A stretch of 64,000 nt of DNA from IMG/VR virus record IMGVR_UViG_3300049212_000062, positions 1-64,000 of that record; one strand, 5' to 3'. The position numbers and the translations under genes were made by a program. The notes under the pieces are model-generated. The model was not told the origin of the DNA. It saw only the letters and a list, made by a program, of their open reading frames with translations, and did no database searches. Positions 22,557 through 31,556 of the stretch are shown one piece after another. Source of the DNA: a virus. The number at the start of each line of letters is the position of its first letter. The first letter of the stretch is position 1.

Positions 22557-23506
22557 ACAGCATCAAGGTACTGGACCACGGCTTCGTCACCCTGCGCAAC
22601 CTTGCCGGGCCGACGCGGCGCGTGCACAACGGCCCGGCAGACTTGCAAGGGAACGACTTCTTGGAAGCCATGCTCGACGGCCCGCGCCCGTTCGACGCCG
22701 ACGACGCTGACCCCGCCAACGCCGCGCGCATCAGCTTCGGCAACCTGGACAGCGACGTCGTCACGCTGCGCGACGGCAGCACCCGCCCGCGCACGCGGCA
22801 AGACGACTACAACCTGAACCGCTACCTGCTGGCGAACGAGCACGCCAGCCCGTTCGAAATGATCCAGGTGTGGATCGAGTGGAAGGTGCCCATTTTTGTG
22901 GACCGCCAGTTCGTGCGCCACGGCACCATTCGGCGCAACGAAGAAAGCGCACGGTACACTCAGCTCCCGGCCGAGTGGTACATCCCCGAGGTGGTTGGCG
23001 GCAAGGCCAAGGACAAGAAGCAAGGGCAGGCAGATAACCTGCCTGCCGACGTGCAGCAGTTGTTCAAGGACTCGCTGGATCTTGCCTGTCGCAATGATTA
23101 CGACAGGTACACGCAGTTCCTTGCCGCTGGTGTTGCCGCCGAACATGCCCGCATGTTCCTGCACGTGAACCATTACGTGCACTACATCACGACGGTGAAC
23201 CTGCGCAACCTCATGCACTTCCTGCGCCTGCGCACGCACGAGCACGCACAGATCGAAGCCCGTGTCTACGCAGAGGCGATCGTGGAGCTGGTGCGCCCGC
23301 ACTTGCCGCAGCTCATGGCACTGTTCGACGAACTGGTGCGTATCAAGCCGGCCATGACGCAGGAAGAGGCGGTGGAACTGGCGCGGTCAGTTGCCGCCAA
23401 GCACAACACGGCCCACGGCTACCTCGCCGACAGCGCAACAGACCCGAACTGGCTGCCGCACGAGTGGGTCGTCGACGCCATCTTGGCCGCTGCCAGCCGG
23501 CGCTGA
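22553..23506 (+). CDS. thyX: Flavin-dependent thymidylate synthase
   Basis: 317 residues. It carries the ThyX core: FVDRQFVRHGTIRRNEESARY around 121-141 and NLRNLMHFLRLRTHEHAQ near 220. The enzyme methylates dUMP to dTMP using FAD and folate. The hallmark RHRx7S reads RHGx7S here (third Arg to Gly), an unusual change in a segment that contacts FAD and dUMP. The protein is longer than the roughly 220-residue bacterial ThyX, with an extra N-terminal region like other phage forms. Coupled to both neighbours. Confidence 0.85.
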   Translation: MNSIKVLDHGFVTLRNLAGPTRRVHNGPADLQGNDFLEAMLDGPRPFDADDADPANAARISFGNLDSDVVTLRDGSTRPRTRQDDYNLNRYLLANEHASPFEMIQVWIEWKVPIFVDRQFVRHGTIRRNEESARYTQLPAEWYIPEVVGGKAKDKKQGQADNLPADVQQLFKDSLDLACRNDYDRYTQFLAAGVAAEHARMFLHVNHYVHYITTVNLRNLMHFLRLRTHEHAQIEARVYAEAIVELVRPHLPQLMALFDELVRIKPAMTQEEAVELARSVAAKHNTAHGYLADSATDPNWLPHEWVVDAILAAASRR

Positions 23507-23508
23507 AC

Positions 23509-23769
23509 ATGGACAAGGCGCCCGACCCGGTATCCTGCGCGGCTGGCTGCAAGCGCACGGCGCAGGACCCTGAAAAAGCGGGTTGGTCCTGCCTGCAGAT
23601 CACGTCGGGCCGGTGGCGCTGTGGCGACTGCGAGCGCGAGCTGTGGCAGGCCCGCAATATGCCGGGCACCGAGGCCAGCTACACGCCGGACACGCTGCCA
23701 CCCGATTCTATTGGCGCGCTGAAGAAGCTTCCAGAGCCGCTGCCATTGCACGAGAAAGTGAAGCCATGA
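23509..23769 (+). CDS. Small cysteine-containing protein
   Basis: 86 residues starting two bases after thyX ends. Cysteines (CAAGC, SCLQ, RWRCGDCERE) suggest a zinc ribbon in the first half; the second half is proline-rich. It overlaps the next gene by 4 bp. No family recognised. Confidence 0.6.
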   Translation: MDKAPDPVSCAAGCKRTAQDPEKAGWSCLQITSGRWRCGDCERELWQARNMPGTEASYTPDTLPPDSIGALKKLPEPLPLHEKVKP

Positions 23770-24116
23770 GCAACAACCTTCCCCGCCGTGGGCCCCGTGT
23801 GATGAACGGCGCTGCGGCCCTGTTCGCGCAGAGCCGCGACCTGTCTTCCTTGGCTGCCGCGACCAGCGTGTCGCCGCCCAGCAGCCCCATGCGGCGCACC
23901 ATGGGCCCAGACCCTGAGGCGTTCCTGCGGGGCGCCGTGGCGCTGCATCAGGTGGCCTGCGTGCAGAAAGCGCTAACCACACTGGCGGAGCAGTGCGCCA
24001 AGCTGCCACAGGACCACATGGCGCGGGAGATCGGCGAGCAGATGATCCAGTTCCTGCGCGACGTGATCGCAAACGCCGAGGTCATCCCCGAGGAGAAGCC
24101 CAGTGACGGCCGGTAA
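23766..24116 (+). CDS. Unknown 116-residue protein
   Basis: Starts at ATG 23766 overlapping the previous stop. The basic N-terminus (NNLPRRGPRVMNG) is followed by a helical domain (VALHQVACVQKALTTLAEQC, GEQMIQFLRDVIANAE). No family recognised. It overlaps the ligase start, so both are co-translated. Confidence 0.65.
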   Translation: MSNNLPRRGPRVMNGAAALFAQSRDLSSLAAATSVSPPSSPMRRTMGPDPEAFLRGAVALHQVACVQKALTTLAEQCAKLPQDHMAREIGEQMIQFLRDVIANAEVIPEEKPSDGR

Positions 24117-25017
24117 GGTTCGGCCCATGCTGGCCTGCCCCTCGCCAAGCGAAGGGCTAGAGTTCCCGCTGTTCGCCAGCGCCAAGCTTGACGGCGTGCG
24201 CTGCCTCATTGGCGGTGCCAAGGCCATGAGCCGGCAGATGGAGGCGATACCTAACGCCTACGTCCAGCGCATGCTGGGCCACGCCTTGCTGGACGGCCTA
24301 GACGGCGAGCTGTGCGTCGGCCCGCCCTACAGCCCCACCCTGTTCCAAGACACGCAGTCGGGCGTCATGCGCCATGCCGGCGAGCCGGACTTCGTGTTCC
24401 ACGTGTTCGACTTCTGGACCAACCCGGAGATGCCGTTCCACGAGCGCTACAAGCGCTTGTTTGACGCCCTGGCGACCGAGCCCTACAGCACCCACCCGCG
24501 TCTGCAACTGGTTGAGCAGGTGCCGGTGAAAGACATGGACCAGTTGGTGCTCATGGAGGAAGACTATCTGGAGCGCGGCTACGAAGGTCTGATCCTGCGC
24601 AGCGTCGACGGCCCGTACAAATACGGGCGCAGCACGGCGAAGCAAGGGTACATGATGAAGCTGAAGAAGTTCAGCACCGGCGAGGCCGTGGTGATCGGCT
24701 TCAAAGAGCTGTACGTCAACGAAAACGAGCTGGAGGAGAGTGCGCTCGGCCTTGCCAAACGCAGCAGCGCGAAGGAAGGCCTCGTGGCCGGCGGGGTGCT
24801 TGGCGCCCTGCTGGTTCGCGATTGCGTCAGCGGCGTGGAGTTCGGCATTGGCAGCGGATTCACCGCCGAGCAGCGCGCCACGTTCTGGAACCACCGCAAC
24901 GAGATCCAGGGCAGCATTGTGAAGTACAAACACTTCGAGATCGGTGTCAAGGACGCCCCGCGCTTCCCCACCTTCCTCGGCTGGCGCGACCCGCGCGACA
25001 TGGGAGAACCGCAATGA
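24103..25017 (+). CDS. ATP-dependent DNA ligase
   Basis: 304 residues from a GTG at 24103 with GAGGAG upstream. Nucleotidyltransferase motifs in order: ASAKLDGVR with the adenylated Lys28 (motif I), LDGELCVG (III), FHVFDFW (IIIa), YEGLILRS (IV) and MMKLKKF (V). An OB-like C-terminal domain follows. It is a minimal ligase of the T7/PBCV type that seals nicks in replication and recombination, co-expressed with polymerase and recombination genes. Confidence 0.93.
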   Translation: MTAGKVRPMLACPSPSEGLEFPLFASAKLDGVRCLIGGAKAMSRQMEAIPNAYVQRMLGHALLDGLDGELCVGPPYSPTLFQDTQSGVMRHAGEPDFVFHVFDFWTNPEMPFHERYKRLFDALATEPYSTHPRLQLVEQVPVKDMDQLVLMEEDYLERGYEGLILRSVDGPYKYGRSTAKQGYMMKLKKFSTGEAVVIGFKELYVNENELEESALGLAKRSSAKEGLVAGGVLGALLVRDCVSGVEFGIGSGFTAEQRATFWNHRNEIQGSIVKYKHFEIGVKDAPRFPTFLGWRDPRDMGEPQ

Positions 25018-25316
25018 CGCTGCCTTACCAACCGTGGCACCCCATGACCGAGCCACGCGACCTGAAGACGTTGGGCAAGCTGGGCGAAGAGCTCGGCGAG
25101 ACCAGCGCGGCGGTCAGCCGCTGCGTGATCCAGGGCATCGACGAATGTGAACCCGTCACCGGCAAGCCGAACAGGCAATGGCTGACGGAAGAGCTGGCCG
25201 ACCTGTTGCTCAACGCCGACTTGGTGATCGAACGTTTCGGGCTCGACCGCGATGCGATTGCGGCCCGCATGGCGCACAAGCGCCCACTCCTTGAAGGCTG
25301 GCACGCCGAGGCATGA
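25014..25316 (+). CDS. Small MazG-like pyrophosphohydrolase
   Basis: 100 residues from ATG 25014, overlapping the ligase stop. KLGEELGETSAAVSRC and LTEELADLLLNADLVIERFG reproduce the two metal-binding helices of the MazG/dUTPase-2 fold. It is probably a dNTP or NTP pyrophosphohydrolase that trims the nucleotide pool, the third MazG-type protein in this genome. Substrate cannot be read from sequence. Confidence 0.78.
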   Translation: MTLPYQPWHPMTEPRDLKTLGKLGEELGETSAAVSRCVIQGIDECEPVTGKPNRQWLTEELADLLLNADLVIERFGLDRDAIAARMAHKRPLLEGWHAEA

Positions 25317-25317
25317 C

Positions 25318-25581
25318 ATGAACCTGCGCCTACCCACCATCACCACACAAGCGGCCACGCCGCCGCGTGTGCTGCACACCATGACGAACGCCGAGCTGGT
25401 GAACATCGCCGAGGGCGTGTTTCCCAACCCGACGCCGATCATTGCCCTGATGATGCACCGGCTGATTGCCGGCAACAGGGCTGATCCAGACTTCATTCAA
25501 CCCGAACCGGTGCAGCACGCGCTACACTGTCCTTGCTGCGGCACACAGTTGCAGATCGAAATCCAAGACACGGAAGCCTGA
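25318..25581 (+). CDS. Small protein with C-terminal zinc knuckle
   Basis: 87 residues. A helical middle (AELVNIAEGVFPNPTPIIAL) and a C-terminal HCPCCGTQLQIEI ribbon-like motif. It lies between MazG-like and Sak4-like genes, with TGATG overlap to the latter. Function unknown. Confidence 0.6.
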   Translation: MNLRLPTITTQAATPPRVLHTMTNAELVNIAEGVFPNPTPIIALMMHRLIAGNRADPDFIQPEPVQHALHCPCCGTQLQIEIQDTEA

Positions 25582-26303
25582 TGCAATTCACAACCACTTC
25601 GCAGGTCAGCGCCAACAACGGCGTCAAGGTCCTGGTATACGGCGGCCCCGGCATGGGCAAGACCACGCTTACGGCCACGCTGGGCCCGGACACGGTGCTG
25701 ATCAGCGCGGAGAGCGGCCTGCTGTCGCTGCGCCGGGCGAACCTGGAGCGGTTGTACGGCGTCAACACGCCGGGCATCAACTACGACATCCCGGTCATGC
25801 AGGTCAGCAATGTCAACGACTTCAACGAAGCGTTGCAGTTCTTGCAGCACGACCAGCGCGGGCGCACGTTCCGCAACGTGGCGCTGGACAGCATTTCAGA
25901 GATCGCCGAGGTGATCCTGAACAACGCCAAGCGGCTTGTCAAAGACCCGCGCCAAGCCTACGGCGAGCTGACCGAGAAGATGGAGTCGCTGGTGCGCACG
26001 TACCGCGACCTGCCGGGCCGCAACGTGTACATGAGCGCCAAGATGGGCCCCATGAAGGACGAGATGTCCGGTGTGGTGAAGTACATGGCAATGATGCCGG
26101 GCCAGCGTCTGGGCCCCGCCCTGCCATACTTCTTCGACGAAGTGTTCCCGCTGCGCGTGCAGAAGTCTGCGCAGGGGCAAGAGTATCGGTTCCTGCAAAC
26201 GCAGCCCGATTTGCAATACGATGCCAAAGATCGCTCGGGTGCGTTGGCGTCGGTTGAAGAGCCGCACCTGGGTAAAGTGTTCGCCAAAATCCAAGGAGCT
26301 TAA
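25581..26303 (+). CDS. Sak4-like RecA-fold ATPase (AAA_24)
   Basis: 240 residues. Walker A is YGGPGMGKTTL at about 20-30, with a Walker B-like region NVALDSISEIAEV near 95. The sequence fits the P-loop family (PF13479) that includes phage Sak4, a single-strand annealing/recombination ATPase working with a phage SSB. The next gene is a DUF669 protein, its usual neighbour. Together they would repair and recombine replicating DNA. Confidence 0.85.
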   Translation: MQFTTTSQVSANNGVKVLVYGGPGMGKTTLTATLGPDTVLISAESGLLSLRRANLERLYGVNTPGINYDIPVMQVSNVNDFNEALQFLQHDQRGRTFRNVALDSISEIAEVILNNAKRLVKDPRQAYGELTEKMESLVRTYRDLPGRNVYMSAKMGPMKDEMSGVVKYMAMMPGQRLGPALPYFFDEVFPLRVQKSAQGQEYRFLQTQPDLQYDAKDRSGALASVEEPHLGKVFAKIQGA

Positions 26304-26308
26304 CGGCC

Positions 26309-27247
26309 ATGGCACAACTGAACTTCAACGCGCGCTCGGTGGACCCGAGTGTCGCACTCGACCCGATCCCGGCGGGGTGGTATAACGCCGCCATCGACCA
26401 GTCGGAGATGAAGCCCACCAACGACGGGCAAGGCGCGTACCTGGAGGCCCGGTACAACATCCTCGACGGGCAGTTCGTGGGCCGCAAGGTGTTCGCGCGC
26501 TTCAACCTGCGCAACAACAACGCGCAGGCGGTGGAAATCGCTTACAAGCAACTGAGCGCCGTGTGCCATGCCACGGGCGTTCTGGACTGCCTGGACAGCA
26601 ACCTCCTGCACGGCATCCCGCACAAAATCAAGGTGTCCATGCGACCCGGCGGCCCCAAGCTGAACCGCGAAGGCCAGCCGACGGGCGAGAACTACGAGCC
26701 CAGCAACGAGATCAAGGGCTGGAAGAACATCAACGAGCCCACCGACACCCCGGTCGCAGCGGCGTCGGTGAACAACGCGGGCTTCCCCGCCCAGCCGCCG
26801 GCCCAGCAAGCCCCGGCCGCGTGGGGTGCCCCGGCGCAGGCCCCCGTCCAGCAGCCGGCTCAACAGCCCTGGCAGCAGGGCGCAGCAGCGCCGACCACCG
26901 CACCGGGCCAGCCCTGGGGCGCCCCGCCGGCCCAGCAGCCCATGCAACAGCCGATGCAGCAGCCGGCCCAGCAACCCGCGCAGCAGTGGCAGCAACAGCC
27001 CGCCGCTCAACCGACGCAACAGCCGGGCTCCCAGCCCTGGCAGCAACAGCCCCAGCAAGGCCCCGCGCCGGCCCAACAGCCGTCGCAAGGCGCCCCGGCC
27101 CAGCCCTGGCAGCAGCAACCGGGCCAACCGGCCCAGCAGCCCGCCCAGCAGCCGCAAGGCGGTGGACAGAGTGCTCCTTGGGCCCAAGGCGCGCCGCAGG
27201 GTGGTAACATGGGCGCACCCGGCGCTCAACCGCCCTGGGCTCGCTGA
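26309..27247 (+). CDS. DUF669 single-strand-binding-like protein with Gln/Pro tail
   Basis: 312 residues with AAGGAG before the ATG. Residues 1-140 match DUF669: IPAGWYNAAIDQSEMKPTNDG, YLEARYNILDGQFVGRKVF, FNLRNNNAQAVEIAYKQL. This family is encoded beside Sak4 and thought to bind ssDNA. The last about 150 residues are low-complexity Gln, Pro and Ala with many QQPA blocks, like the disordered tails of SSBs. The repeats are codon-diverse, so they are selected as protein. An intrinsic terminator follows. Confidence 0.8.
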   Translation: MAQLNFNARSVDPSVALDPIPAGWYNAAIDQSEMKPTNDGQGAYLEARYNILDGQFVGRKVFARFNLRNNNAQAVEIAYKQLSAVCHATGVLDCLDSNLLHGIPHKIKVSMRPGGPKLNREGQPTGENYEPSNEIKGWKNINEPTDTPVAAASVNNAGFPAQPPAQQAPAAWGAPAQAPVQQPAQQPWQQGAAAPTTAPGQPWGAPPAQQPMQQPMQQPAQQPAQQWQQQPAAQPTQQPGSQPWQQQPQQGPAPAQQPSQGAPAQPWQQQPGQPAQQPAQQPQGGGQSAPWAQGAPQGGNMGAPGAQPPWAR

Positions 27248-27307
27248 TTTTGGGTGTCCCTCGACCTACCTAACCGCGCAGTTGCCACTCGCTTCTAGGT
27301 AGCCTTC

Positions 27308-27340
27308 GGGCGGCAGTTCGCAAGGGCTGCCGCCCTTTTT
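27308..27340 (+). terminator. Rho-independent terminator
   Basis: Perfect 9-bp stem GGGCGGCAG/CTGCCGCCC, 10-base loop, then five T. It follows the DUF669 gene by 60 bases and is the clearest terminator in the rightward block, separating the recombination genes from the nuclease/helicase genes. Confidence 0.9.
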
Positions 27341-27353
27341 ACTTGGGCCCAGG

Positions 27354-28379
27354 ATGACGACCTTAGCCACACGGACGCTCCGCGCGTTCGATCAAGCCGT
27401 TGCATTCGATCAAGGCAACGCCTTCCGCATGTGGGAGGGCCGTGTACTGCCGCACATGGGCGACGCGTACCGGCAGGACAACGACCTATTTCGCACCCAC
27501 ATGGGCGCCAGCGGCATCGGCCGTGACTGCGCGCGTGCCGTGTGGTACGACTTCAACTGGGCCACCGCCAAGCGTGCCGAAGCCCGCATGCTTCGGCTGT
27601 GGAACCGGGGGCACTTGGAAGAGGCCCGGTTCATTGCGCTGCTGCTCACCATCGGCTGCACCGTTATCCAGCAGGACGAGAACGGCCGGCAGTTCAAGAT
27701 CAGCGAACTCGGCGGTCACTACGGCGGCAGCGGCGACGGCATGGCCGACGGCATACCCGACCTTAGCCCAACCACTCGCGCACTGACCGAGTTCAAGACG
27801 CACAACGACAAGTCGTTCAAAAAACTTGCTGGCGACAACTGGGGCGACGTGCACGCGGCTATCGTGGCTGACAAGCCGCTGCCCAAGTTTGAAGGCGAGG
27901 GGGTGCGTGCCGCCAAGTTTGAGCATTACGTGCAGATGCAGCAGTACATGCGGAAGATGGGGCTGGGCGTTGGCGTGTACTTTGCTGTCAACAAGAATGA
28001 CGACCACATTTACGCCGAGGTCATCCCGCTGGACGCCGAGCTGGCCGACAAGTTCACGCACCGGGCAATTCAGATTGTGCCCATGCGCGACCCGCCCAAG
28101 CGCGTCAACGAGTCGCCAAGCTGGTTCAAGTGCAAGTTCTGTGATCACCGCGCCGTGTGCCACTATGGCGCCCCGCCTGAGCGCAACTGCCGCACGTGCG
28201 AATGGAGCGTGCCGCGCGAAGACGGCCTGTGGTGGTGTGAGAACAAAGAGCGGCAGATGAAGATGCTTTTTGGTCCATCTCCAGGCGTCAGCAACGAAGG
28301 CGAGAACTTTAGCCTTAGCAAGCAACGGCAGCTCGAAGGCTGTTCGTTCTACACCAAGAACTCCCGCGCGTTCAAGTAA
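27354..28379 (+). CDS. PD-(D/E)XK nuclease, Cas4/RecB-like
   Basis: 341 residues. MGASGIGRDCARAVWY near 50 and RLWNRGHLEEARFIALLL are the start of the Cas4/RecB-type phage exonuclease fold. A Gly-rich GGHYGGSGDGMADGIPD gives the catalytic Asp near 135, and LTEFKTHND gives E-x-K near 145. C-terminal cysteines (CKFCDHRAVC, CRTCEW) could bind an iron-sulphur cluster or zinc. It probably processes DNA ends for recombination with the Sak4/DUF669 pair or degrades host DNA. Confidence 0.82.
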   Translation: MTTLATRTLRAFDQAVAFDQGNAFRMWEGRVLPHMGDAYRQDNDLFRTHMGASGIGRDCARAVWYDFNWATAKRAEARMLRLWNRGHLEEARFIALLLTIGCTVIQQDENGRQFKISELGGHYGGSGDGMADGIPDLSPTTRALTEFKTHNDKSFKKLAGDNWGDVHAAIVADKPLPKFEGEGVRAAKFEHYVQMQQYMRKMGLGVGVYFAVNKNDDHIYAEVIPLDAELADKFTHRAIQIVPMRDPPKRVNESPSWFKCKFCDHRAVCHYGAPPERNCRTCEWSVPREDGLWWCENKERQMKMLFGPSPGVSNEGENFSLSKQRQLEGCSFYTKNSRAFK

Positions 28380-28388
28380 ACTGGCGTC

Positions 28389-30245
28389 ATGGCCCTGCTA
28401 CCACGCAACTACCAAGACGAAGCCGCGAACTCCGTATTCGCATACTTCGCAGAGAAGGACGGTAACCCACTTGTTGCCATGCCCACGGGCACGGGCAAGA
28501 GTGTGGTTATCGCCGAGTTCCTGCGCCGCGTTTATGCGTGGTATCCGCAAGAGCGGGTGATGGTGCTGACGCACGTCAAGGAGCTGATTGCACAGAACTT
28601 CGCCAAGCTGCTCGAAGCGTGGCCGCTGGCACCCGCAGGCATCTACAGTGCCGGCATTGGCCGGCGCGAGACGCACCAGCGCATCACCTTCGCCGGCATT
28701 GCCAGCGTCGCCAAGCGTCCGGAGGAGTTCGGCTACATTGGGATCGTGTTGGTCGACGAGGCACACCTCGTTAGCCCCAGCGAAGCCACCATGTATCAGA
28801 AGTTCTTCGACGGGCTGCGCAAGGTCAACCCCAAGCTCAAGGTCGTGGGGTTGACGGCTACGGCGTGGCGGCTGGGTCACGGCAAGCTGCACGAAGCGCA
28901 CCCCATCTTCACCGACATCTGTTTCGACATCACTGGCCTAGAGGCCTTTAACCGCCTGCTGCGCGAAGGCTACCTGTGCCCGCTGATCCCCAAGTCTACC
29001 GACACCAAGCTTGACGCCGACGGCGTGCACACACGGGGCGGCGAGTTCATTGCCAGCGAGCTACAGGCAGCGGTTGACAAGCATGAACTGTCTTACGCCG
29101 CGCTGAAAGAGGCCACAACCCTCGCGGCCGATCGGTATAGCTGGCTTGTGTTCTGCGCTGGTGTCGAACACGCGCAGCACGTTGCCGCCATCATGCGCGA
29201 CGCCTTCGGCTTTGCCGCCGAGGCCGTGTATACGGGCATGGAAAAAGATGCGGCAGCCATACGGGCGCGCAACCCTGGCATGCACAAGGGCGACCGCGAC
29301 GAGGTGATTAGCTGGTGGAAGCAAGGCAAGCTCCGTGCGCTGACGAACAACAATGTCTTGACCACAGGTATCGACCACCCGGCGCTCGACTGCATCGTGG
29401 TGCTGCGGCCCACTGCCTCTGTCATCCTGTGGGTGCAAATGCTCGGGCGCGGCACGCGGCCTTACTACGCGCCGGGGTACGACCTGACAACCACCCAGGG
29501 GCGCCTAGACGCCATTGCAGCGAGCCATAAGCCGAACTGCCTTGTGCTGGACTTCGCGCGCAACACGGCCCGCCTAGGGCCCATCAATGACCCTGTGGTG
29601 CCGCGCAAAAAGGGCGAGAAGGTGGGAGAGGCGCCAATCAAGCTCTGCCCTACCTGCTCGACGTACAACCACGCAAGCGCTCGCATGTGTGTCTTTTGCG
29701 GCCACGAGTTCCCAGCCTACGGCCCGCGCGTGCAGCAGCATGCGGGTACGCTTGACCTGATCAAAGCCGACATGCCCGTGGTGGAGGTGTTCAAAATTGA
29801 TCAGGTCACCTACAGCGTGCACACCAAGCTCGGCAAGCCGCCCAGCATGCGCGTCGCGTACTTCAGCGGCTACTCTAGGAAGTTCCAAGAATTCGTTCTG
29901 TTTGAGCACGGCGACGGCCTCAGCCAGCGCAAGGTCCGCCAGTGGTGGCGCGCCCGCGTGCCGGGGCCAGATGCCAACGCAGCCGCAGTGCCGGCCACCA
30001 CGGCGGAAGCCCTGGCGCTGGTGCCACACCTACGCGCACCGACGCACCTACGGGTCTGGACAAACAAGCAATACCCGGAGATCCTGGCCGCTTGCTTCGA
30101 CGGCACCGCGTTCGGCACGCAACAGGCCGTGCCGGGCGACGAACCAGCGGTCGACGTAGCGGTTGACTTAATGAACCCAAGGCCGTACGAACCACCGCCC
30201 AAGCCGTCACCTATAGACATCATGGACAACGATATACCGTTCTAA
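28389..30245 (+). CDS. SF2 helicase, RadD-like
   Basis: 618 residues. Walker A is MPTGTGKSV at about 33-41, the DEAH box is VLVDEAHLV, motif III is GLTATAWR, and QMLGRGTRP is motif VI. A four-Cys zinc motif (CPTCSTYNH..MCVFCGHEF) near 420-440 and a C-terminal domain match the RadD (YejH) family, implicated in branched-DNA processing. There is no ribosome site. TAAACT ends six bases before the ATG, so the mRNA may be leaderless or the gene coupled to the nuclease. Confidence 0.87.
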   Translation: MALLPRNYQDEAANSVFAYFAEKDGNPLVAMPTGTGKSVVIAEFLRRVYAWYPQERVMVLTHVKELIAQNFAKLLEAWPLAPAGIYSAGIGRRETHQRITFAGIASVAKRPEEFGYIGIVLVDEAHLVSPSEATMYQKFFDGLRKVNPKLKVVGLTATAWRLGHGKLHEAHPIFTDICFDITGLEAFNRLLREGYLCPLIPKSTDTKLDADGVHTRGGEFIASELQAAVDKHELSYAALKEATTLAADRYSWLVFCAGVEHAQHVAAIMRDAFGFAAEAVYTGMEKDAAAIRARNPGMHKGDRDEVISWWKQGKLRALTNNNVLTTGIDHPALDCIVVLRPTASVILWVQMLGRGTRPYYAPGYDLTTTQGRLDAIAASHKPNCLVLDFARNTARLGPINDPVVPRKKGEKVGEAPIKLCPTCSTYNHASARMCVFCGHEFPAYGPRVQQHAGTLDLIKADMPVVEVFKIDQVTYSVHTKLGKPPSMRVAYFSGYSRKFQEFVLFEHGDGLSQRKVRQWWRARVPGPDANAAAVPATTAEALALVPHLRAPTHLRVWTNKQYPEILAACFDGTAFGTQQAVPGDEPAVDVAVDLMNPRPYEPPPKPSPIDIMDNDIPF

Positions 30246-30297
30246 TCGATGGTCGTTATCTGATTGCAACGTTTTGAGCGTAATGCTCTAAAAACGC

Positions 30298-30326
30298 TTG
30301 CAAGGTGCTCACTGCTCGAGTACAGT
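30298..30326 (+). promoter_or_regulatory. Sigma70-type promoter
   Basis: TTGCAA (30298-30303), 17-base spacer, TACAGT (30321-30326). It follows the helicase stop and a small hairpin-prone stretch (GTTTTGAGC near 30271, GCTCTAAAAAC near 30285), and precedes the 30394 gene. Confidence 0.72.
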
Positions 30327-30393
30327 TGCGTCATGGGTTGCAGCACGGTGCTGCGGTCCACAGAGTGGCAACTCAACAGTTAGGAGCACCAAC

Positions 30394-31062
30394 ATGACCC
30401 CCTTCACGTTCAAGGCCCAAGCCAAGTCCAACGCCAAGCGCTTCTTGGTGCAGACCTGCAAGCTGGAGAACTTCGAAGACTACCTGACCCAAGACGGCGA
30501 CGGCCAGTGGGGAACCTACATGCGTGACGGCGCCCCGGTGCCGCATGCCACGGTGCGCGGCGAGATGGAGGCCAAGGTCGCGGCCCTGGCCGCAGAGGTC
30601 GCCAGCATTGCACCGGCCCCCGCTGCACCCGTGCCCGCACCGGCCCCGGCTTCGCTGGAAGAAGAGGTCGCGCTGATCGCCGGCAACGACACGGCAGCCG
30701 CTGCCTTCGGCGCCCTGGCGTTCGGCCAGCTCACCGCCAGCACCAACACCACGCCGGCCCCCGTGGCAGGCACCACCGCACCCCGCAGCGCGGCCCGCGA
30801 AGGCGCCACGCCCACCAGCGGGCTGAAGATCCAGCGCGACCGCCCGGAACAGAACGGCATCCGTCGCCAAAGCGCCGGCAGCGTCGGCGACAAGCTGTGG
30901 GCGCTGTACGACAAGATCGGTCCGACCTGCACGCTGGAGCAAGCCAAGCAAGCCGCCACCGACGCGGGCCTGTCGACCACCAGCGCGGCGATCGCCCTGT
31001 ACAACTGGCGCAAGTTCAACGGCATCGCCTCCGGCCGCACCGCCACGCCGGCAGCCGAGTAA
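30394..31062 (+). CDS. Predicted DNA-binding protein with WRKFNG domain
   Basis: 222 residues from ATG 30394 with AGGAG upstream. The N-terminus (MTPFTFKAQAKSNAKRFLVQ) is followed by an Ala/Pro-rich linker. The last about 80 residues contain PEQNGIRRQ, DKLWALYDKIG and ALYNWRKFNGI, shared with the 31643 protein and, in short form, with the 16219 protein. The repeated domain looks like a small winged helix. It is probably abundant (own promoter, strong ribosome site) and could organise DNA or regulate transcription. Confidence 0.65.
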   Translation: MTPFTFKAQAKSNAKRFLVQTCKLENFEDYLTQDGDGQWGTYMRDGAPVPHATVRGEMEAKVAALAAEVASIAPAPAAPVPAPAPASLEEEVALIAGNDTAAAAFGALAFGQLTASTNTTPAPVAGTTAPRSAAREGATPTSGLKIQRDRPEQNGIRRQSAGSVGDKLWALYDKIGPTCTLEQAKQAATDAGLSTTSAAIALYNWRKFNGIASGRTATPAAE

Positions 31063-31066
31063 CGCC

Positions 31067-31555
31067 ATGGGCTACGTCAAATGCGTAGCCTGCCCTTGCT
31101 CTGCGCAGTGCGACGAGGAAGGGCAGTGCGTCAATACCTGGGTGACCGCCCAGGACCGGCGGGGCACGTGCGTTCGGAGTACCCTGCCGCCCGGCCACTA
31201 CACGGCAACCATTGCGGCAGTCGATGCGCAAGGGCGCGCGGTGCTGGCGGTGAACACACCGAACGGCGTGGTTAACCTGCCAACCACAATCGCCTCGCCA
31301 AAGCCCGCAAAAGCCCCGCCAAGCGCACCGCGCCCGCCGGGTGGGGGTAGCGTGACAGAGCAGATCTTTGCAGCCTGCGACGCGGTGCTGGCGGAGATGT
31401 ACCCGGAACCCACGCCACTGGACACGGCGCCGGGTGTGAAAGAGCAACGTCTGGCCGCTGCCCGCAAGGTGGCGATACCACGCCTGGAAGCGGCTGGTGT
31501 GAACATCAACAGCGCTCGCAAGGGTTCGAGCATGTGGATTGCCTGCCGTCGCTGA
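31067..31555 (+). CDS. Unknown 162-residue protein with N-terminal Cys cluster
   Basis: Starts four bases after the previous stop. Cysteines at the N-terminus (KCVACPCSAQCDEEGQC) could hold a zinc or iron-sulphur centre. A small beta segment follows (HYTATIAAVDAQGRAVLAV), then a proline linker, then a helical C-terminus. No family recognised. Confidence 0.6.
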   Translation: MGYVKCVACPCSAQCDEEGQCVNTWVTAQDRRGTCVRSTLPPGHYTATIAAVDAQGRAVLAVNTPNGVVNLPTTIASPKPAKAPPSAPRPPGGGSVTEQIFAACDAVLAEMYPEPTPLDTAPGVKEQRLAAARKVAIPRLEAAGVNINSARKGSSMWIACRR

Positions 31556-31556
31556 T

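Noticed and set aside
26763-27235. Gln/Pro-rich stretch as a nucleotide tandem repeat or assembly artefact
   Set aside because: The repeating QQPA blocks use varied codons and keep one frame through to a normal stop, so this is a low-complexity protein tail.
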